From the NCBI RefSeq assembly GCF_900185615.1, contig NZ_FYAK01000002.1, forward strand, positions 372,001 through 436,000: a stretch of 64,000 nt of DNA, written 5' to 3'. The translations under genes and the position numbers were made by a program. Of this stretch, positions 8,739 through 18,960 are shown piece after piece (position 1 is the first letter of the stretch; each line of letters opens with the position of its first letter). The stretch is from Photobacterium malacitanum. Its GTDB lineage: Bacteria > Pseudomonadota > Gammaproteobacteria > Enterobacterales > Vibrionaceae. The notes below the pieces were generated by a model. It had not been told where the DNA came from. It was given only the letters and a program-made list of their open reading frames with translations, and searched no databases.

Positions 8739-8752
8739 ACAATAATTATTGT
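8739..8752. promoter_or_regulatory. Palindrome in the promoter region of the TonB2-type operon (possible Fur site)
   Basis: Perfect 14-bp palindrome ACAATAATTATTGT about 90 bp upstream of the DUF3450 start. Core and spacing resemble Fur operators loosely. Any dyad-binding regulator could use it. Confidence 0.3.
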
Positions 8753-8792
8753 AAATAACAGTTTATAAACTTAAACATACAGATCTGAACAA

Positions 8793-8812
8793 GGGGAAGT
8801 TAATACTTCCCC
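8793..8812 (-). terminator. Hairpin after the TonB-dependent receptor gene
   Basis: Eight-base-pair stem GGGGAAGT / ACTTCCCC with a TAAT loop, 22 bp past the receptor stop. The following minus-strand sequence is only modestly T-rich, so termination may be partial and some transcripts could run on into the TonB2 module. Confidence 0.5.
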
Positions 8813-8834
8813 CTTATTTCATTCGGTTTACTTA

Positions 8835-10925
8835 TTAGTATTTAAACTCAATGGTTGCCATGAAGTTACGGCCTTCGCCTAGTGTCACGCCAGTCGCACC
8901 AACGTAATCACTGCTGGTTGAACCGCCACCAGCCATGTAATCTGTATCAAATAGGTTTTCTACATTTACACGACCAATGATATCCAATTTGTCATCGTAT
9001 TTGTAAGTATGTGCCACACCAACATCAACACGCGTGTAAGCATCTTTCTTAAAGGTATTTGCTGCATCACCGAAGCGAGAACCTTCATAAATAACACCAA
9101 GGTTAACATCCGTTGCTTCAGTTACGTTGTAAGTTGTCCATACACTAGCTGCAAACTCAGGCACATCAACTGGGCGATTGCCTTGGTAGTTCTGATCTTT
9201 CGTATATTCAGCATCAAGGTACATTGCTGATGCGCTCATGCTTAGCTTATCCGTTACGTTACCTTGTAACGCAATTTCTGCACCATTGTGAACACGCTCG
9301 CCACCTTGCGTTTTCTTATACAGATTGTTGCCAACTTCAACATCAATCGTCGAGTTCTCTTGTGTAATGTTAAACACTGCACCCGACACAAATAGTCGAT
9401 TATCTAGCAGTTCCCACTTAGTACCTAGCTCATATTGCTTACCACGAAGTGGATCAAGTTGCTCACCATCATTAACGTAGTTCTTAGAGCTAGATGAAAC
9501 GGTACCTTGAGGCTCAAAACTTTCAGAGTAAGCTAAGTAAATAGAGCCGTTCTCTGCTGGGTGGAAAATCGCAGCCACTTTTGGTGATACTGCTTCTTCT
9601 GCTGGTTTTCCTTCTTGGGTTTGGCGATCAAAACGAACACCAGCAAGTACTTGCCAATAATCGTTAATTGTTACCATGTCTTGTGCGTAGAAGCCCCAAG
9701 CATTGTAAGAAGAGTTAGATTCTCTTGGCTTACCTGGTTTGTAACTAGGAACAGGTGTTGATTGGTTTGGTGCCACTTCAACAGAGTTAAATGAACGTTG
9801 GTAACGATCATAGCTATAACCTAACCAGTTAGAGCCCACTAATAACTGATGTTGCATGCCTAGAGTATCAAATTCACCAACGAAATCAGCATACGCAGTT
9901 TTGAATCTCCAATGATCTTGGCGATCATTACCGCCTTGCTTCACTAAGCCTGATTCTTCAAAATTAGCGAAGTTAGGGTAACTTTCTTTGTCATGACGTT
10001 TGAAATCTTGGTAGTTAAAACCAGAGTTCAGTGCCCATGTATCATTCAATTGTGCTTTAACATCAAAGCCGTAGTTTTCAACTTCGTTATTAATTTTTGA
10101 CCACTGTGCGTCCCATACATGATCACGACCAAGTACAGGCTTACCGTCAACAATATAAGCACCAGAATCTACACTGCCTTTATCGTTTGTACGATCATAA
10201 TGTAGTGACACTGTCACATCATCGTTAATATCATAATCAACAAATAAACCACCGACAAAGCGGTCAGTTGAAGGTGTAGAACCATCACCATATTTACGCC
10301 ATGAATCGTAATCTTCTTTTGCAACAACAGCGCGTGCACGTAGAGTTTGGTCTTGGTTAAGTGAACCACTCACATCTAGCACACTACGAGTATGGTTATT
10401 TGAACCCACATCTTGGCTAAAGTTTACTTGAGTATCGTAAGTCGGTTTTTTAGCAACCATATTAACTAAACCACCCGGCGCTGATTTACCGTAAAGCAAG
10501 CCTGCTGGGCCCTTCATTACTTCAACGCGCTCAAGTAGCTCAACTGGCTGACGGTAATGAGACCAATGTTGGTGGCCATCACGCAAGAAACCACTGCTGC
10601 TACCTAGTTCAAAACCACGTAAAGAAAAACGCTCACGGTTACGACCAGTACCACCGGCAGAAATACTCGCGTCATTCTGTAGTACTTCACCTAATGTGCT
10701 AGCTCGCTGCTCATCAATTAGCTTCTCATCAATAACAGAAACTTGTCCTGGAGTTTCAAGCTGTGTCATTTCCATTCGCATTGCTGTCGAATTTGTATCA
10801 GCTTTATAGCCATAATCACGTCCAGTGACCACCATATGCTCATCTGTATTTGTAATTTCTGCGTGAGCAATCGGTGCAGATAATACTGCACCAATCAATA
10901 GTGTTAGCTGACTCTTAGAAAACAT
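8835..10925 (-). CDS. TonB-dependent siderophore receptor
   Basis: 696 residues. The signal peptide ends at APIAHA; a TonB-box-like EHMVVTG lies at the mature N-terminus; the plug domain follows (VIDEKLIDEQRASTLGEVLQNDAS, RGFELGSSSGFLRDGHQHW, ELLERVEVMKGPAGLLYGKSAPGGLVNMVAKKP); then a 22-strand barrel ending in the aromatic outer-membrane signature (ATIEFKY). The plug motifs match the siderophore-receptor subfamily (ferrichrome/ferrioxamine/hydroxamate-like), but the ligand cannot be read from sequence. The start is preceded by GGAG. A candidate Fur box and a long hairpin-bearing leader lie upstream, and the TonB2-type module follows downstream. Confidence 0.93.
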   Translation of the reverse strand: MFSKSQLTLLIGAVLSAPIAHAEITNTDEHMVVTGRDYGYKADTNSTAMRMEMTQLETPGQVSVIDEKLIDEQRASTLGEVLQNDASISAGGTGRNRERFSLRGFELGSSSGFLRDGHQHWSHYRQPVELLERVEVMKGPAGLLYGKSAPGGLVNMVAKKPTYDTQVNFSQDVGSNNHTRSVLDVSGSLNQDQTLRARAVVAKEDYDSWRKYGDGSTPSTDRFVGGLFVDYDINDDVTVSLHYDRTNDKGSVDSGAYIVDGKPVLGRDHVWDAQWSKINNEVENYGFDVKAQLNDTWALNSGFNYQDFKRHDKESYPNFANFEESGLVKQGGNDRQDHWRFKTAYADFVGEFDTLGMQHQLLVGSNWLGYSYDRYQRSFNSVEVAPNQSTPVPSYKPGKPRESNSSYNAWGFYAQDMVTINDYWQVLAGVRFDRQTQEGKPAEEAVSPKVAAIFHPAENGSIYLAYSESFEPQGTVSSSSKNYVNDGEQLDPLRGKQYELGTKWELLDNRLFVSGAVFNITQENSTIDVEVGNNLYKKTQGGERVHNGAEIALQGNVTDKLSMSASAMYLDAEYTKDQNYQGNRPVDVPEFAASVWTTYNVTEATDVNLGVIYEGSRFGDAANTFKKDAYTRVDVGVAHTYKYDDKLDIIGRVNVENLFDTDYMAGGGSTSSDYVGATGVTLGEGRNFMATIEFKY

Positions 10926-10993
10926 ATTCCGTTATCTCCAATTATCGTATCTTTGAGAATAAAACTAATTGAATAAAGCTGTTACTTAATACC

Positions 10994-11034
10994 GCATCTT
11001 TAAAAACTAACTGAATGTAGGTTTTTAAGGATGC
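10994..11034. repeat. Inverted repeat in the 5' leader of the receptor gene
   Basis: Arms GCATCTTTAAAAAC (10994-11007) and GTTTTTAAGGATGC (11021-11034) pair along 14 positions, with two T:G-type pairs, and a 13-base loop. It lies between the candidate Fur box and the receptor start. It could be a leader structure affecting translation or mRNA stability; no T tract marks it as a terminator. Confidence 0.6.
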
Positions 11035-11121
11035 TCCGTACAAGGCGCTATTAAGTTCAAATAATTTAGGATTTTGGCAGTGGCATTATTGCGCCGCCAA
11101 ACTTTAAACAGGAATATAAGT

Positions 11122-11140
11122 GATAACCATTACCATTTGC
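11122..11140 (-). promoter_or_regulatory. Candidate Fur box of the siderophore receptor gene
   Basis: On the minus strand the sequence reads GCAAATGGTAATGGTTATC. By hand, the AATGGTAATGGTTATC part matches the corresponding part of the Fur consensus (AATGATAATCATTATC) at 13 of 16 positions. It sits about 200 bp upstream of the receptor start. Confidence 0.5.
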
Positions 11141-11291
11141 AGTTAAATTTACATTCTTTGCATTCGTAAATTTTTTGTCAATTAACAAAACCATTAATAA
11201 ACGCTCGTTTTATTGACATTTACTTATACTCCAAAACAATTATTCCGTACTCAATACTGTTTTTTTCAAAGACTTTCGCTTCAAACGGGCG

Positions 11292-11297
11292 TATAAT
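11292..11297 (+). promoter_or_regulatory. Consensus -10 box of the 11332 gene
   Basis: TATAAT hexamer. A transcript starting about 7 bp later would begin near 11304, which excludes the GTG at 11302 as start and favours the in-frame GTG at 11332. No convincing -35 hexamer is seen at 17 bp. Confidence 0.45.
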
Positions 11298-11331
11298 TCT
11301 GGTGTTTTTATTGATTTCTGCGGTATTTAAA

Positions 11332-11763
11332 GTGACCCAATTAAGTCTTGAAGCTATTCGTCAACAACTAGAAGAACGCAATTTTATTGCAGAGAAAGTT
11401 CGCATTGTCACAGTAGAGGCAATGGAGCCAGAGGCATTAGCAGCCTGTACCACTACAGAAGATGAAACATTCTATAACAGCTATATGAATGTGATTTATT
11501 GCCGTGGTGATCGCTATGTTTTAGGTTATCGCTGTAATGAAGCAACTATCATTGACCAAGCGATTATTTTTAAAGACGGTAAATATTACGATCCAACTTT
11601 ACAAGCTAATAGTGAAGGTGAGTTTGAAGCGTACCCATTTGCTGTATTAGCGGAATTTAAAGTCTTTGACATGATGACACATGCTAAAAAAAATAAAGAC
11701 TTCCCGCCCGATGTTGACTTTTTATTTACACGTAAGAAGCACTTCAAAAACGTTATTCGTTAA
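11332..11763 (+). CDS. Conserved hypothetical protein
   Basis: 143 residues from GTG 11332 (MTQLSLEAIRQQLEERNF). The start is chosen by protein sense and by the upstream TATAAT; no clear ribosome site is seen, so a longer form from 11302 is possible. It is soluble, acidic and mixed alpha/beta, with two cysteines (ALAACTTTEDE, VIYCRGDRYVLGYRCNEA) and no signal or membrane segment. I recognise no family. It stands alone, divergent from the receptor gene, and ends at a good terminator. Confidence 0.7.
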   Translation: MTQLSLEAIRQQLEERNFIAEKVRIVTVEAMEPEALAACTTTEDETFYNSYMNVIYCRGDRYVLGYRCNEATIIDQAIIFKDGKYYDPTLQANSEGEFEAYPFAVLAEFKVFDMMTHAKKNKDFPPDVDFLFTRKKHFKNVIR

Positions 11764-11772
11764 ATATCCCCT

Positions 11773-11802
11773 ACCCGTTATTACTATTAATTAATAGCGG
11801 GT
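11773..11802 (+). terminator. Terminator after the 11332 gene
   Basis: Stem ACCCGTTATTA / TAATAGCGGGT (one mismatch) with an eight-base loop, followed by ACTTCTTTCGTT, ten bases after the stop codon. Confidence 0.6.
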
Positions 11803-11998
11803 ACTTCTTTCGTTCCTCGTTTGAAATTAATAAAATCAGCTATAATTTATTGTTTTAATTGTCATTTACATTATCAATAAAGTTGTTTCACAATTGATAC
11901 GTATAAGACAACTTACTTACAACTGCATCATCTATCACTTGAGAATACCCACAATAAATGTACCATTTTATCCATAAACTTCACTGGATATCTGGTAT

Positions 11999-12175
11999 AT
12001 GGTTCAGGCTAAAGAATTAAGACGTTACTTTATAAATGATGAGCGCCAGCATATTTTTATGCTACAAAACCAAGTGAGGCAATTAATTATTCTAAAAAAG
12101 GATCGTGTAGAAATAGAGCGAGGGCTTGTTGCATTAGAAGCGGCTTGGATTGCTTTTGAAAATAAAAATAATTAA
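11999..12175 (+). CDS. Small hypothetical protein, 58 residues
   Basis: ATG 11999 to TAA 12173-12175 encodes MVQAKELRRYFINDE and continues as a charged, probably single-helix protein ending AAWIAFENKNN. It has no membrane segment. Its helix register (QNQVRQLIILKKDRVEIERGLVALE) suggests a coiled coil. The ribosome site is weak. It shares a bidirectional terminator with the convergent HTH gene. Supported by its open frame and helix pattern only; it could be chance. Confidence 0.4.
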   Translation: MVQAKELRRYFINDERQHIFMLQNQVRQLIILKKDRVEIERGLVALEAAWIAFENKNN

Positions 12176-12199
12176 CACTGCACTATTCTATTTTCTAAG

Positions 12200-12223
12200 A
12201 AAGTCCAGCTAGCACTGGACTTT
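12200..12223. terminator. Bidirectional terminator between two small convergent genes
   Basis: Perfect stem AAAGTCCAG / CTGGACTTT with a six-base loop; A-rich on one side and T-rich on the other, so it can end both the 58-residue ORF (+) and the HTH gene (-). Confidence 0.65.
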
Positions 12224-12229
12224 AATATA

Positions 12230-12436
12230 TTATTTTTTTAAACCCATACTTTGTAAATAATCTAATTCAAGATTAAATTTCTTAACATAGCGATTCAAAG
12301 TATTAGGGGTTACACCATGAACAATCTCTGCTCTATATGCTGTCATGCTCTGAGTAATCACATCATAAACAGCAGCTTTTACAGCTTCTGCTTTAAAAAT
12401 ATGATTAGCAACCTTGTTAAATTTTTCTTTGTCCAA
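12230..12436 (-). CDS. Small helix-turn-helix protein (TrfB/KorA-like)
   Basis: 68 residues. The segment from about residue 19 to 54 (AVKAAVYDVITQSMTAYRAEIVHGVTPNTLNRYVKKF) has the spacing of an HTH, with recognition helix PNTLNRYVKKF, like the TrfB-type repressors of plasmids. It lies beyond the leader-distal end of CRISPR array 1 and reads in the same direction as the array. Whether it regulates anything nearby is unknown. Small HTH proteins of this size also occur in phage and anti-CRISPR loci, but nothing here proves such a role. Confidence 0.55.
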   Translation of the reverse strand: MDKEKFNKVANHIFKAEAVKAAVYDVITQSMTAYRAEIVHGVTPNTLNRYVKKFNLELDYLQSMGLKK

Positions 12437-12678
12437 AATTTCATCCCAAACAGCTACAAATCCTTTGTAAACGCATGATAGACATCAAGGCTTTAACCTT
12501 CAATGGTTAACAGAAAAGTTCTTAACAATATGAATAATATGACTTATCAACGGAATGTCTTCCACTAAAAATATAACGTATCTATACCAGCAAAACATAA
12601 TTGCATCGTGTTTAGTTTGGCTTTTCTAATTAAAATAACAATTTGAGCGTAAAGTTATATTTTATAGTATGCCAATAA

Positions 12679-13366
12679 CAATCATTCTGCCTGTGCGGCA
12701 GTGAACAAATAGTACTTGGCAATGCATTGATAGAAATATTTCTAAGCTGCCTGTGCGGCAGTGAACGTTTCGTTTTTGCTGATTACTTCACCCGTCAATT
12801 TCTAAGCTGCCTGTGCGGCAGTGAACCCGCGTCAGGGTCGGGGATATACTGACAATCTTTTCTAAGCTGCCTGTGCGGCAGTGAACGTGTATCTCACTTT
12901 CCACCTCCTTTTTATGTTTTTCTAAGCTGCCTGTGCGGCAGTGAACCGGCGTATGCTATTCAAGCTCAATCCGAGTCCTTTCTAAGCTGCCTGTGCGGCA
13001 GTGAACTTATGGCTATTGCATTATTACCGATTATATCTTTTCTAAGCTGCCTGTGCGGCAGTGAACTCGCGTGCGCAGATCTGACCGTTAAAGTGAATTT
13101 TCTAAGCTGCCTGTGCGGCAGTGAACTAGTGACAACGCAACGACCAGCGCGCAAAGCATTTCTAAGCTGCCTGTGCGGCAGTGAACAAATTAACGCTGAA
13201 ATGGGCGTTGCTGAATCTTTTCTAAGCTGCCTGTGCGGCAGTGAACATTTTACAACTGTTGATAATGCTATTTCTAATTTTCTAAGCTGCCTGTGCGGCA
13301 GTGAACAGTCATCAAAAATAGACTGGGATAAAGAATTATTTCTAAGCTGCCTGTGCGGCAGTGAAC
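12679..13366 (-). CRISPR. CRISPR array 1, type I-F repeat, 12 repeats and 11 spacers
   Basis: On the minus strand the 28-nt repeat is GTTCACTGCCGCAC followed directly by AGGCAGCTTAGAAA. Repeats begin every 60 bases exactly (12679, 12739 and so on to 13339), so every spacer is 32 nt, the type I-F length. The leftmost copy (12679-12706) has lost about eight bases at the end away from the leader, marking it as the terminal repeat; the leader is therefore on the right, next to cas6f. The spacers are all different and none is duplicated in the window. The palindromic part of the repeat (CTGCC / GGCAG) is the Cas6f hairpin. Confidence 0.98.
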
Positions 13367-13496
13367 AATAAAATATAAATCAAAAATCAAGTTACAACAA
13401 ACAATTAAGATAATAATTGAATTTTTACCAATATTTATTACACTTCATCTAACCTATTGTATTTAAATTGATTTTTTAAAGAGCTATTTTTATTGG
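13367..13496 (-). promoter_or_regulatory. Leader of CRISPR array 1
   Basis: 130 bp of very AT-rich DNA between the cas6f stop and the first (youngest) repeat. It has A/T runs suited to IHF binding and to a promoter, but no distinct -10/-35 pair stands out. It is placed as leader by orientation of the array and the degenerate repeat at the far end. Confidence 0.7.
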
Positions 13497-14048
13497 TTAA
13501 AACCATGGAACGGTGGCTGTTTTACTCAAGCCATAAGAATCAAATACGCCTTCTACGGGCTCATTCATCAAATCACTAAAATCAAAAAATTTACGGTATA
13601 TTTGACCCGTTGAACTACTGAACAAATCAAGATAGGGCTGCTCAAAACCTTGGCTCAGCATTTTTACTTTGTAACGTTTAATACCATCTTGATCAAGATT
13701 GCCTCTTTTGATCAATCGTCTTAGTTTTGCATTACTCATATTGCTTTTTTTAGTTGAAATATTTCTGTATTGAACTTGTTCTGGCACTGCAATCACAGCC
13801 CCGACTCGACAACAACCGCTCAACGATTCTAACCACGCTAACCCTTCAAGATCATTTAATAAGCTAGCCTCACCATGTATTCGAAATAATCGACCTAGTT
13901 TTACATGTGCCTGAGGAAAACTAATCCCTATTTGATTAGTGTTTAACTTCACTAATGCTTTATGGAACTTAGTAAATACTTTGCAACTAAGCTCTGTTTC
14001 TCTCATTTCAGCATTAGGCTTTAACTGAATATCAATATACGAATCCAT
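13497..14048 (-). CDS. cas6f: Cas6f (Csy4) crRNA-processing endoribonuclease
   Basis: 183 residues from ATG 14048, which has AGGAG five bases upstream; the GTG two codons earlier is too close to that site. It begins [11 protein letters not shown], has histidine 29 in KFHKALV (the catalytic His29 position of P. aeruginosa Csy4), [12 protein letters not shown] near the end (the Ser148 region) and the hallmark terminus [12 protein letters not shown]. It cuts the repeat hairpin to give mature crRNAs and stays bound to their 3' end. Two to eight bases separate it from cas5fv, and array 1 follows directly. Confidence 0.95.
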   Translation of the reverse strand: MDSYIDIQLKPNAEMRETELSCKVFTKFHKALVKLNTNQIGISFPQAHVKLGRLFRIHGEASLLNDLEGLAWLESLSGCCRVGAVIAVPEQVQYRNISTKKSNMSNAKLRRLIKRGNLDQDGIKRYKVKMLSQGFEQPYLDLFSSSTGQIYRKFFDFSDLMNEPVEGVFDSYGLSKTATVPWF

Positions 14049-14056
14049 TCTCACTC

Positions 14057-15067
14057 CTACACACGAATACTTGCAACATAAGCTAGACCTTTTTTCCCAA
14101 GGTAAAAACTAGAAACACCTGCATTCTCTATTAGTGTTTTTATTTCTTGCCCTTTAATGCGATCAACATCAATAGTAATTTCTAACTGGCCGCTTGCTTT
14201 CGTCATCATTGAGGTTACTTCACCTTGCCCTTTTATCTTTTGTTTTTTGATATAAGGATTACCCCATATTAATTTCTTAGGGCCTGTTGTGAATCGTCCC
14301 ATAAAATCTTTTTTAGTAAATCCCTTTTTTGATATTCCACTAATGCCACCAGCTTTTGTTTTTGCACTCGATAAATCATAATTCTCACTTAGCCGGCTTA
14401 ACTGTAAATATAAAGCTGAACAGTAAAGGCTAATGGGAGTTATCAATCCTTTATTATTTTCATATTTAATATCTGGAAATTCTTTATTTAATATGTTTAT
14501 TGCATTGAGTACATATCCTTCGTTCTCAACCGCTTTATCTTTATTTAACAATTCGAGACGACTAATAATATTTAAAGGATCTAACTGAATATCAGTTTTT
14601 ACCTTAGCGCCATGGATGATAAAACAGCATAGCTCAGTAAATTCTAAATTAAGTACTCCCCAAAATTCAGGTGAATAATCAGAAGTGAACATAGAGTCAG
14701 ATATTTTTATCATACCGGTATACGAATTTTGATCAGTACTACCATTCATATTACGAATATACGTTATTTCATTAGTAAGTTGTGCCTTATCAATAAAACT
14801 GACTTTATTTTCTAAATCTTCAAAATAATACCCCGCAGCAAATGTTTTACTGCGAGCTTGATAGAGTTTACGTTGGTCACCAATTAATCGGTTTAATAGT
14901 CCCATTACAGTATCTAACGCAATGTCACAAGTTTTAAAATTGCCGTCTTTCTTTAGATTAGTCATCGAACCTAAGAATTCTCTTCCTTTCTTAGGCAATG
15001 GCTCACTATTTGAGCCGCCTAAAAAGGAATTACGCCAACATGAATCATATGCAATCGTAATTTTCAT
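14057..15067 (-). CDS. cas5fv: Cas5fv (type I-F2 / I-Fv Cascade subunit)
   Basis: 336 residues with a strong AGGAGG site. It begins [16 protein letters not shown], as Cas5fv-type proteins do, and is much longer than a plain Cas5. In the type I-F2 system of Shewanella putrefaciens, Cas5fv caps the 5' handle of the crRNA, and an extra alpha-helical domain takes the place of the missing large subunit Cas8f, including PAM recognition. Here too there is no cas8f anywhere in the operon. The glycine-rich stretch [24 protein letters not shown] (about 236-259) is a likely RNA-contact loop (inference). Order and size match the known I-F2 operon. Confidence 0.88.
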   Translation of the reverse strand: MKITIAYDSCWRNSFLGGSNSEPLPKKGREFLGSMTNLKKDGNFKTCDIALDTVMGLLNRLIGDQRKLYQARSKTFAAGYYFEDLENKVSFIDKAQLTNEITYIRNMNGSTDQNSYTGMIKISDSMFTSDYSPEFWGVLNLEFTELCCFIIHGAKVKTDIQLDPLNIISRLELLNKDKAVENEGYVLNAINILNKEFPDIKYENNKGLITPISLYCSALYLQLSRLSENYDLSSAKTKAGGISGISKKGFTKKDFMGRFTTGPKKLIWGNPYIKKQKIKGQGEVTSMMTKASGQLEITIDVDRIKGQEIKTLIENAGVSSFYLGKKGLAYVASIRV

Positions 15068-15075
15068 TTAGCCTC

Positions 15076-16023
15076 CTACTTTGCGTAAAAGTACTGGGCA
15101 TATTGAGTTTGTGGTTGCGTTACTATTTCTGATTCATCACGTTTAATCCGCATCATTTTATGGCTGTCATTATAATCAACAGTCAGTTCATCAACATACA
15201 TATAGCCTTTAGCTTGGCGAATACTTAAATCTGCAATTCGTGATAATGTATATTCGACTAATGCTTGTACTGCATCATTATCTAATACGATACCGCACTC
15301 ACCTTCTTCAAAAATTGTACCTTTACGAACATAGTTATTATGAAATGATGCTTTCGGTTTTAGAGCAGGATTGAGCGATTGAATAAAGTTTTGCACGACG
15401 GCAGCAACCTTCTCACCTTGACCCTCTGTAATAACCATTGAAGCGCGATCAAATTTCTTATCAAGAGAAATAAATTGAAGTTGCTCAATGCTGATTGAAC
15501 CATAAGAAATATACTCAGTGTCACCGAACGTCGTTTTAGAGAAGAAGGATGAACTATCGCGTTCACCAGCTTGACCAAACTGCTCAAAATTACCATTTCC
15601 TAGTTGATCAACGAAATCTTCAATCAATAATGGACTAGTTCTTTTACATTGGCTTGACGGAACCACATATCCACGAATAAGGCCAGTTATAGAAGCTAAT
15701 ACTTTCTCTAAATTTTTATCTGCTGCGTAGTGCAAATCAAAAGCTTGTTCTTTAAATAAATGGTGGCGAATACAGTTTTGACTGATATATAAGGGTGTTT
15801 TTTTAAAATCGATATCTGTTGCTTGTTTTTTATATTTATAACCAGTTTCATCTTTTACTCTACCTGTTAAGTTTGAATAGCCCCTTAATTTAGGTAACGT
15901 ATGGTTATCAACTGTTTTACCATTATCGCCTGTAAGTGTTGTTGGTCCATTCCAATTAACCACACCATGACCTAGTGCTTTAATTTTAAAATCAACACTT
16001 TTAATACCTGTTACTTTTTCCAT
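15076..16023 (-). CDS. cas7fv: Cas7fv (type I-F2 backbone subunit)
   Basis: 315 residues with a GAGGA site. It begins [30 protein letters not shown], with a Cas7-like ferredoxin fold start, and contains the glycine-rich RNA-binding region and the [14 protein letters not shown] segment. Cas7 proteins polymerise along the spacer of the crRNA. In I-F2 this is the sole backbone subunit, and length and place between cas2-3 and cas5fv agree with the Shewanella putrefaciens arrangement. Three bases separate it from cas2-3. The assignment against canonical Cas7f (Csy3) rests on the absence of csy1/csy2 and on the first residues. Confidence 0.88.
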   Translation of the reverse strand: MEKVTGIKSVDFKIKALGHGVVNWNGPTTLTGDNGKTVDNHTLPKLRGYSNLTGRVKDETGYKYKKQATDIDFKKTPLYISQNCIRHHLFKEQAFDLHYAADKNLEKVLASITGLIRGYVVPSSQCKRTSPLLIEDFVDQLGNGNFEQFGQAGERDSSSFFSKTTFGDTEYISYGSISIEQLQFISLDKKFDRASMVITEGQGEKVAAVVQNFIQSLNPALKPKASFHNNYVRKGTIFEEGECGIVLDNDAVQALVEYTLSRIADLSIRQAKGYMYVDELTVDYNDSHKMMRIKRDESEIVTQPQTQYAQYFYAK

Positions 16024-16026
16024 GTT

Positions 16027-18960
16027 TTATTCCTCGTTAATTGTTTTATTTATTTGCTGTATTGAAATTGCACCAATAGCTTGTTTATCGCAGATCCCAT
16101 AATAGATAGCATGAGCGTGCCTCGCACTCTCACCGCCAACTTGAAGTAAGTCGTTGCTGGTATAACTTAAATAGATGGGTGATTCTGGATTTCGAGCTTC
16201 ATTTAAAACTGCATTATCATTGTAAGATTTGATTCCGCCCATAATGTTGTGATGTTTTTTAAACATATGTGCAAGCAAATCTTTATCACTTTGACCATAT
16301 CCTCGAATGGCATTCGTGGAATAAGTTAAATTATCAATACTCGATTCATCATCTAGCGGTATTGTATAAGCATATTGTTCTAAAAATTTAATCTGCTCTG
16401 GATTAGTTAAATCGACCAAAGCTAATTGCACGAATCGATTATCCCCTCTTAAAGAACCTTTGCTAATTTTATTGCGTTTTTTTCCTTTATTTTTCTTTGG
16501 CATTACGACAATGGGATCAATTACTTTTGCGTCTATTCTTTTAACGCTTTCCTTTAGAACTGCAACTAAATCACTTTCGATACAATGCCTCGTCCTTTCT
16601 GAACGATGAAATTGACAATAAAGCTGGTATATTTCCGGTAAGGTAAAAACCTTATCACCAAGACCATTGACTAAGTATTGATACCAAGCACGAACTGAAC
16701 TTAATACATACATTTTGGATAAAAATCTCGATGCCGGACTGTTCCCTTTTGCTTGTTCAATCGACTTAGGCACAGCTAAGATATAAATATTTACACTCTC
16801 ATTTTCACCAAAGCGATCTAAACGCCCTAAACGCTGCAAACAATCTTCAGCACTGGTGATTTCTGCCACCATATGATCACAAGTTATATTTAAAGATGCT
16901 TGTACAATTGGCCCACTTCGCAATACATCATATCTACGAGTACCACCTCGTTTATAAGACTCATATACCTCCGTAAACAATCTTCCTTTATCACTATTAG
17001 TAAACTTTGAATGAAACAAAACTGCATTTTCATTGTGCTGATTAGCAATAAAACTATTTTGTGCCGTTAACGCCATATTGCTAATAACAAAGGTGCTATC
17101 TGTTTGTGGTAAAAATAATGGGTTAGCTTCATCCAACTGACTATCATCAAAAACTGTAAAGTTAAGTTGATACTGACTTTGGTTAAATGAAGGCATTACA
17201 ATAATATCTTCTTGATCAATTCCCAATAAATCTTCTACAAAAACATAATGTGGCGTCGCTGAAACTAACAAGGTATTAGCTTGCTGTTGCTGCATTCTTT
17301 TAGCGGCGACTAACTCAGCAAAAAGTAAGTTAATAGCAGGCATATTCACATATTCATGAAATTCGTCAAATACAACATGGACATTTAAAAAATCGATTAA
17401 TGTATTAGCTTTAGTATGACTAATCACTGAACCAAGAATTTGATCTATAGTGGTGATAATAATGTCACCAGAAAAATTATTATCTTCTGGTATTTTATTT
17501 TCCCATTGATTATGAAACTTAAATTCTCCCGTATTAATTTCTATCGTGGCGTTTGGCAAATATTGCTCAGAAGTCAGTTCATAAAATAAACCTTGGCAGA
17601 CTTGTACACGTGGACATATCCAAATAATTTGCTTCGCATTTTTTAATTTTGCCCATTCCAAAGCAATTTTAGTTTTACCACACCCAGCGGCCCCAGCTAA
17701 AACAGCTACATCATCTACATTTGTAAGCTGTTGTGCGATTTCACTTTGCTTAACACTGCGTTCACTGTTGGGGAGAAATGAACTAATACAGCTTTCAATT
17801 TGTGAGCATAAGCTTGTTTCAACTTTAAATAATGCATCAACTTTTTCATCAAGTTTACGATTTATGATCGCTTCATGAAGTTCTGTCGCACTTAATCCTG
17901 ATATCAACCTATCTGCAGTGATCACACAAGCACGAACAATATTATTGAGTGCATTTTTCCTTACATTTTTATTATTATCAATGACTGACTCTTCTAATTC
18001 ATATTCTTTGTAAGTGGGCAGAATTGGTGCTTCAAGAAGACTGCTCTCTATATCATTAAAATCTTTTATTTGAATAATTTGATCAATATATGTTTTATCT
18101 TTCTCTCTATATTTCTTATCAATTCCTACTATTTGTTTTAATAATGGCTGAACCTGTTCAATAAGTTCTTTTAATTGAATATTCTTTTGATTTACAAGGA
18201 GCTTTTTATAAATATCTTTATACGTTGTGAAACTATTTTTATCTTTACGGAACGGCTTTGAATGATGCCAATATACAGCATGTTTAATTGAACGTTTATT
18301 TGATGGATTTATTGCCTTTAACTCTACGTTATCTAATATATGGTATAACAATAATGAAATTTCATTATGCCTTGGATGTTTTTCAAAACTAAATTTTGCG
18401 TCATCAATGTGGTGACCATCATCAGCTATATAGTCTTTCTTTTTGGGATTTGTAACCCATGATTGGAATAGTGGATCTATTTTCCCCAGGTCATGTAGAC
18501 AACCTGCAATAAAGTTAACTATTGAAATTTGTAGGCTATCAGGAAATAACCTCTCATGTAATTTCTCTGCAAAAAATCCAACTGCAAATAAATGTTCAGC
18601 TAATGGTTGCAACTTAGTGTTCGCGTAGAGTACACCTGTTTTCGGTTTATCTGTTATTACATCCATAAAAACCTCTTTTTCCGTTATATTAACTGGTACT
18701 ACACCACCACTATTAAATTTTGATTTATTACCAACCACCCATAAAAATTGACTATGCGCACGACTCCTAATCCAATGACAACTTACTGCTGTATTTTTAC
18801 TGGCTGTTTGCCTCAGCATCTTTTTTACCGTTAATAAGCCATCTTCAGTAATTAAGGTTTGCCAAGTGTTATTACCAATACGATTAGCAAAAGCATCAAG
18901 AACACGACGCGTTTTTTTGAGTGAATTTTTTTCACATTGAGAAACAAAGGTCACCATCAT
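16027..18960 (-). CDS. cas2-3: Cas2-Cas3 fusion, nuclease-helicase and adaptation subunit
   Basis: 977 residues. The N-terminal Cas2 domain spans about 1-90 ([24 protein letters not shown]). The HD nuclease domain has H123 in AEHLF and HD at 156-157 in [12 protein letters not shown], with more histidines around 183-231. The superfamily 2 helicase has Walker [11 protein letters not shown] (about 422-431), DEFH at 532-535, SATP at about 567-570 and [10 protein letters not shown] at 709-718. All key motifs are intact, so it should unwind and degrade DNA bound by Cascade, and join Cas1 in spacer uptake. The Cas2-Cas3 fusion is diagnostic of type I-F. The start overlaps the cas1 stop (ATGA). Confidence 0.97.
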   Translation of the reverse strand: MMVTFVSQCEKNSLKKTRRVLDAFANRIGNNTWQTLITEDGLLTVKKMLRQTASKNTAVSCHWIRSRAHSQFLWVVGNKSKFNSGGVVPVNITEKEVFMDVITDKPKTGVLYANTKLQPLAEHLFAVGFFAEKLHERLFPDSLQISIVNFIAGCLHDLGKIDPLFQSWVTNPKKKDYIADDGHHIDDAKFSFEKHPRHNEISLLLYHILDNVELKAINPSNKRSIKHAVYWHHSKPFRKDKNSFTTYKDIYKKLLVNQKNIQLKELIEQVQPLLKQIVGIDKKYREKDKTYIDQIIQIKDFNDIESSLLEAPILPTYKEYELEESVIDNNKNVRKNALNNIVRACVITADRLISGLSATELHEAIINRKLDEKVDALFKVETSLCSQIESCISSFLPNSERSVKQSEIAQQLTNVDDVAVLAGAAGCGKTKIALEWAKLKNAKQIIWICPRVQVCQGLFYELTSEQYLPNATIEINTGEFKFHNQWENKIPEDNNFSGDIIITTIDQILGSVISHTKANTLIDFLNVHVVFDEFHEYVNMPAINLLFAELVAAKRMQQQQANTLLVSATPHYVFVEDLLGIDQEDIIVMPSFNQSQYQLNFTVFDDSQLDEANPLFLPQTDSTFVISNMALTAQNSFIANQHNENAVLFHSKFTNSDKGRLFTEVYESYKRGGTRRYDVLRSGPIVQASLNITCDHMVAEITSAEDCLQRLGRLDRFGENESVNIYILAVPKSIEQAKGNSPASRFLSKMYVLSSVRAWYQYLVNGLGDKVFTLPEIYQLYCQFHRSERTRHCIESDLVAVLKESVKRIDAKVIDPIVVMPKKNKGKKRNKISKGSLRGDNRFVQLALVDLTNPEQIKFLEQYAYTIPLDDESSIDNLTYSTNAIRGYGQSDKDLLAHMFKKHHNIMGGIKSYNDNAVLNEARNPESPIYLSYTSNDLLQVGGESARHAHAIYYGICDKQAIGAISIQQINKTINEE

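Noticed and set aside
12966-13371. Two open frames across array 1 (62 and 120 codons)
   Set aside because: They consist of translated CRISPR repeats (FLSCLCGSE and similar) every 20 codons, because the 60-nt period keeps the frame open. Not genes.
14057-16023. Canonical type I-F1 Cascade
   Set aside because: There is no room for csy1 (cas8f), and only two genes lie between cas2-3 and cas6f; sizes match Cas7fv and Cas5fv.
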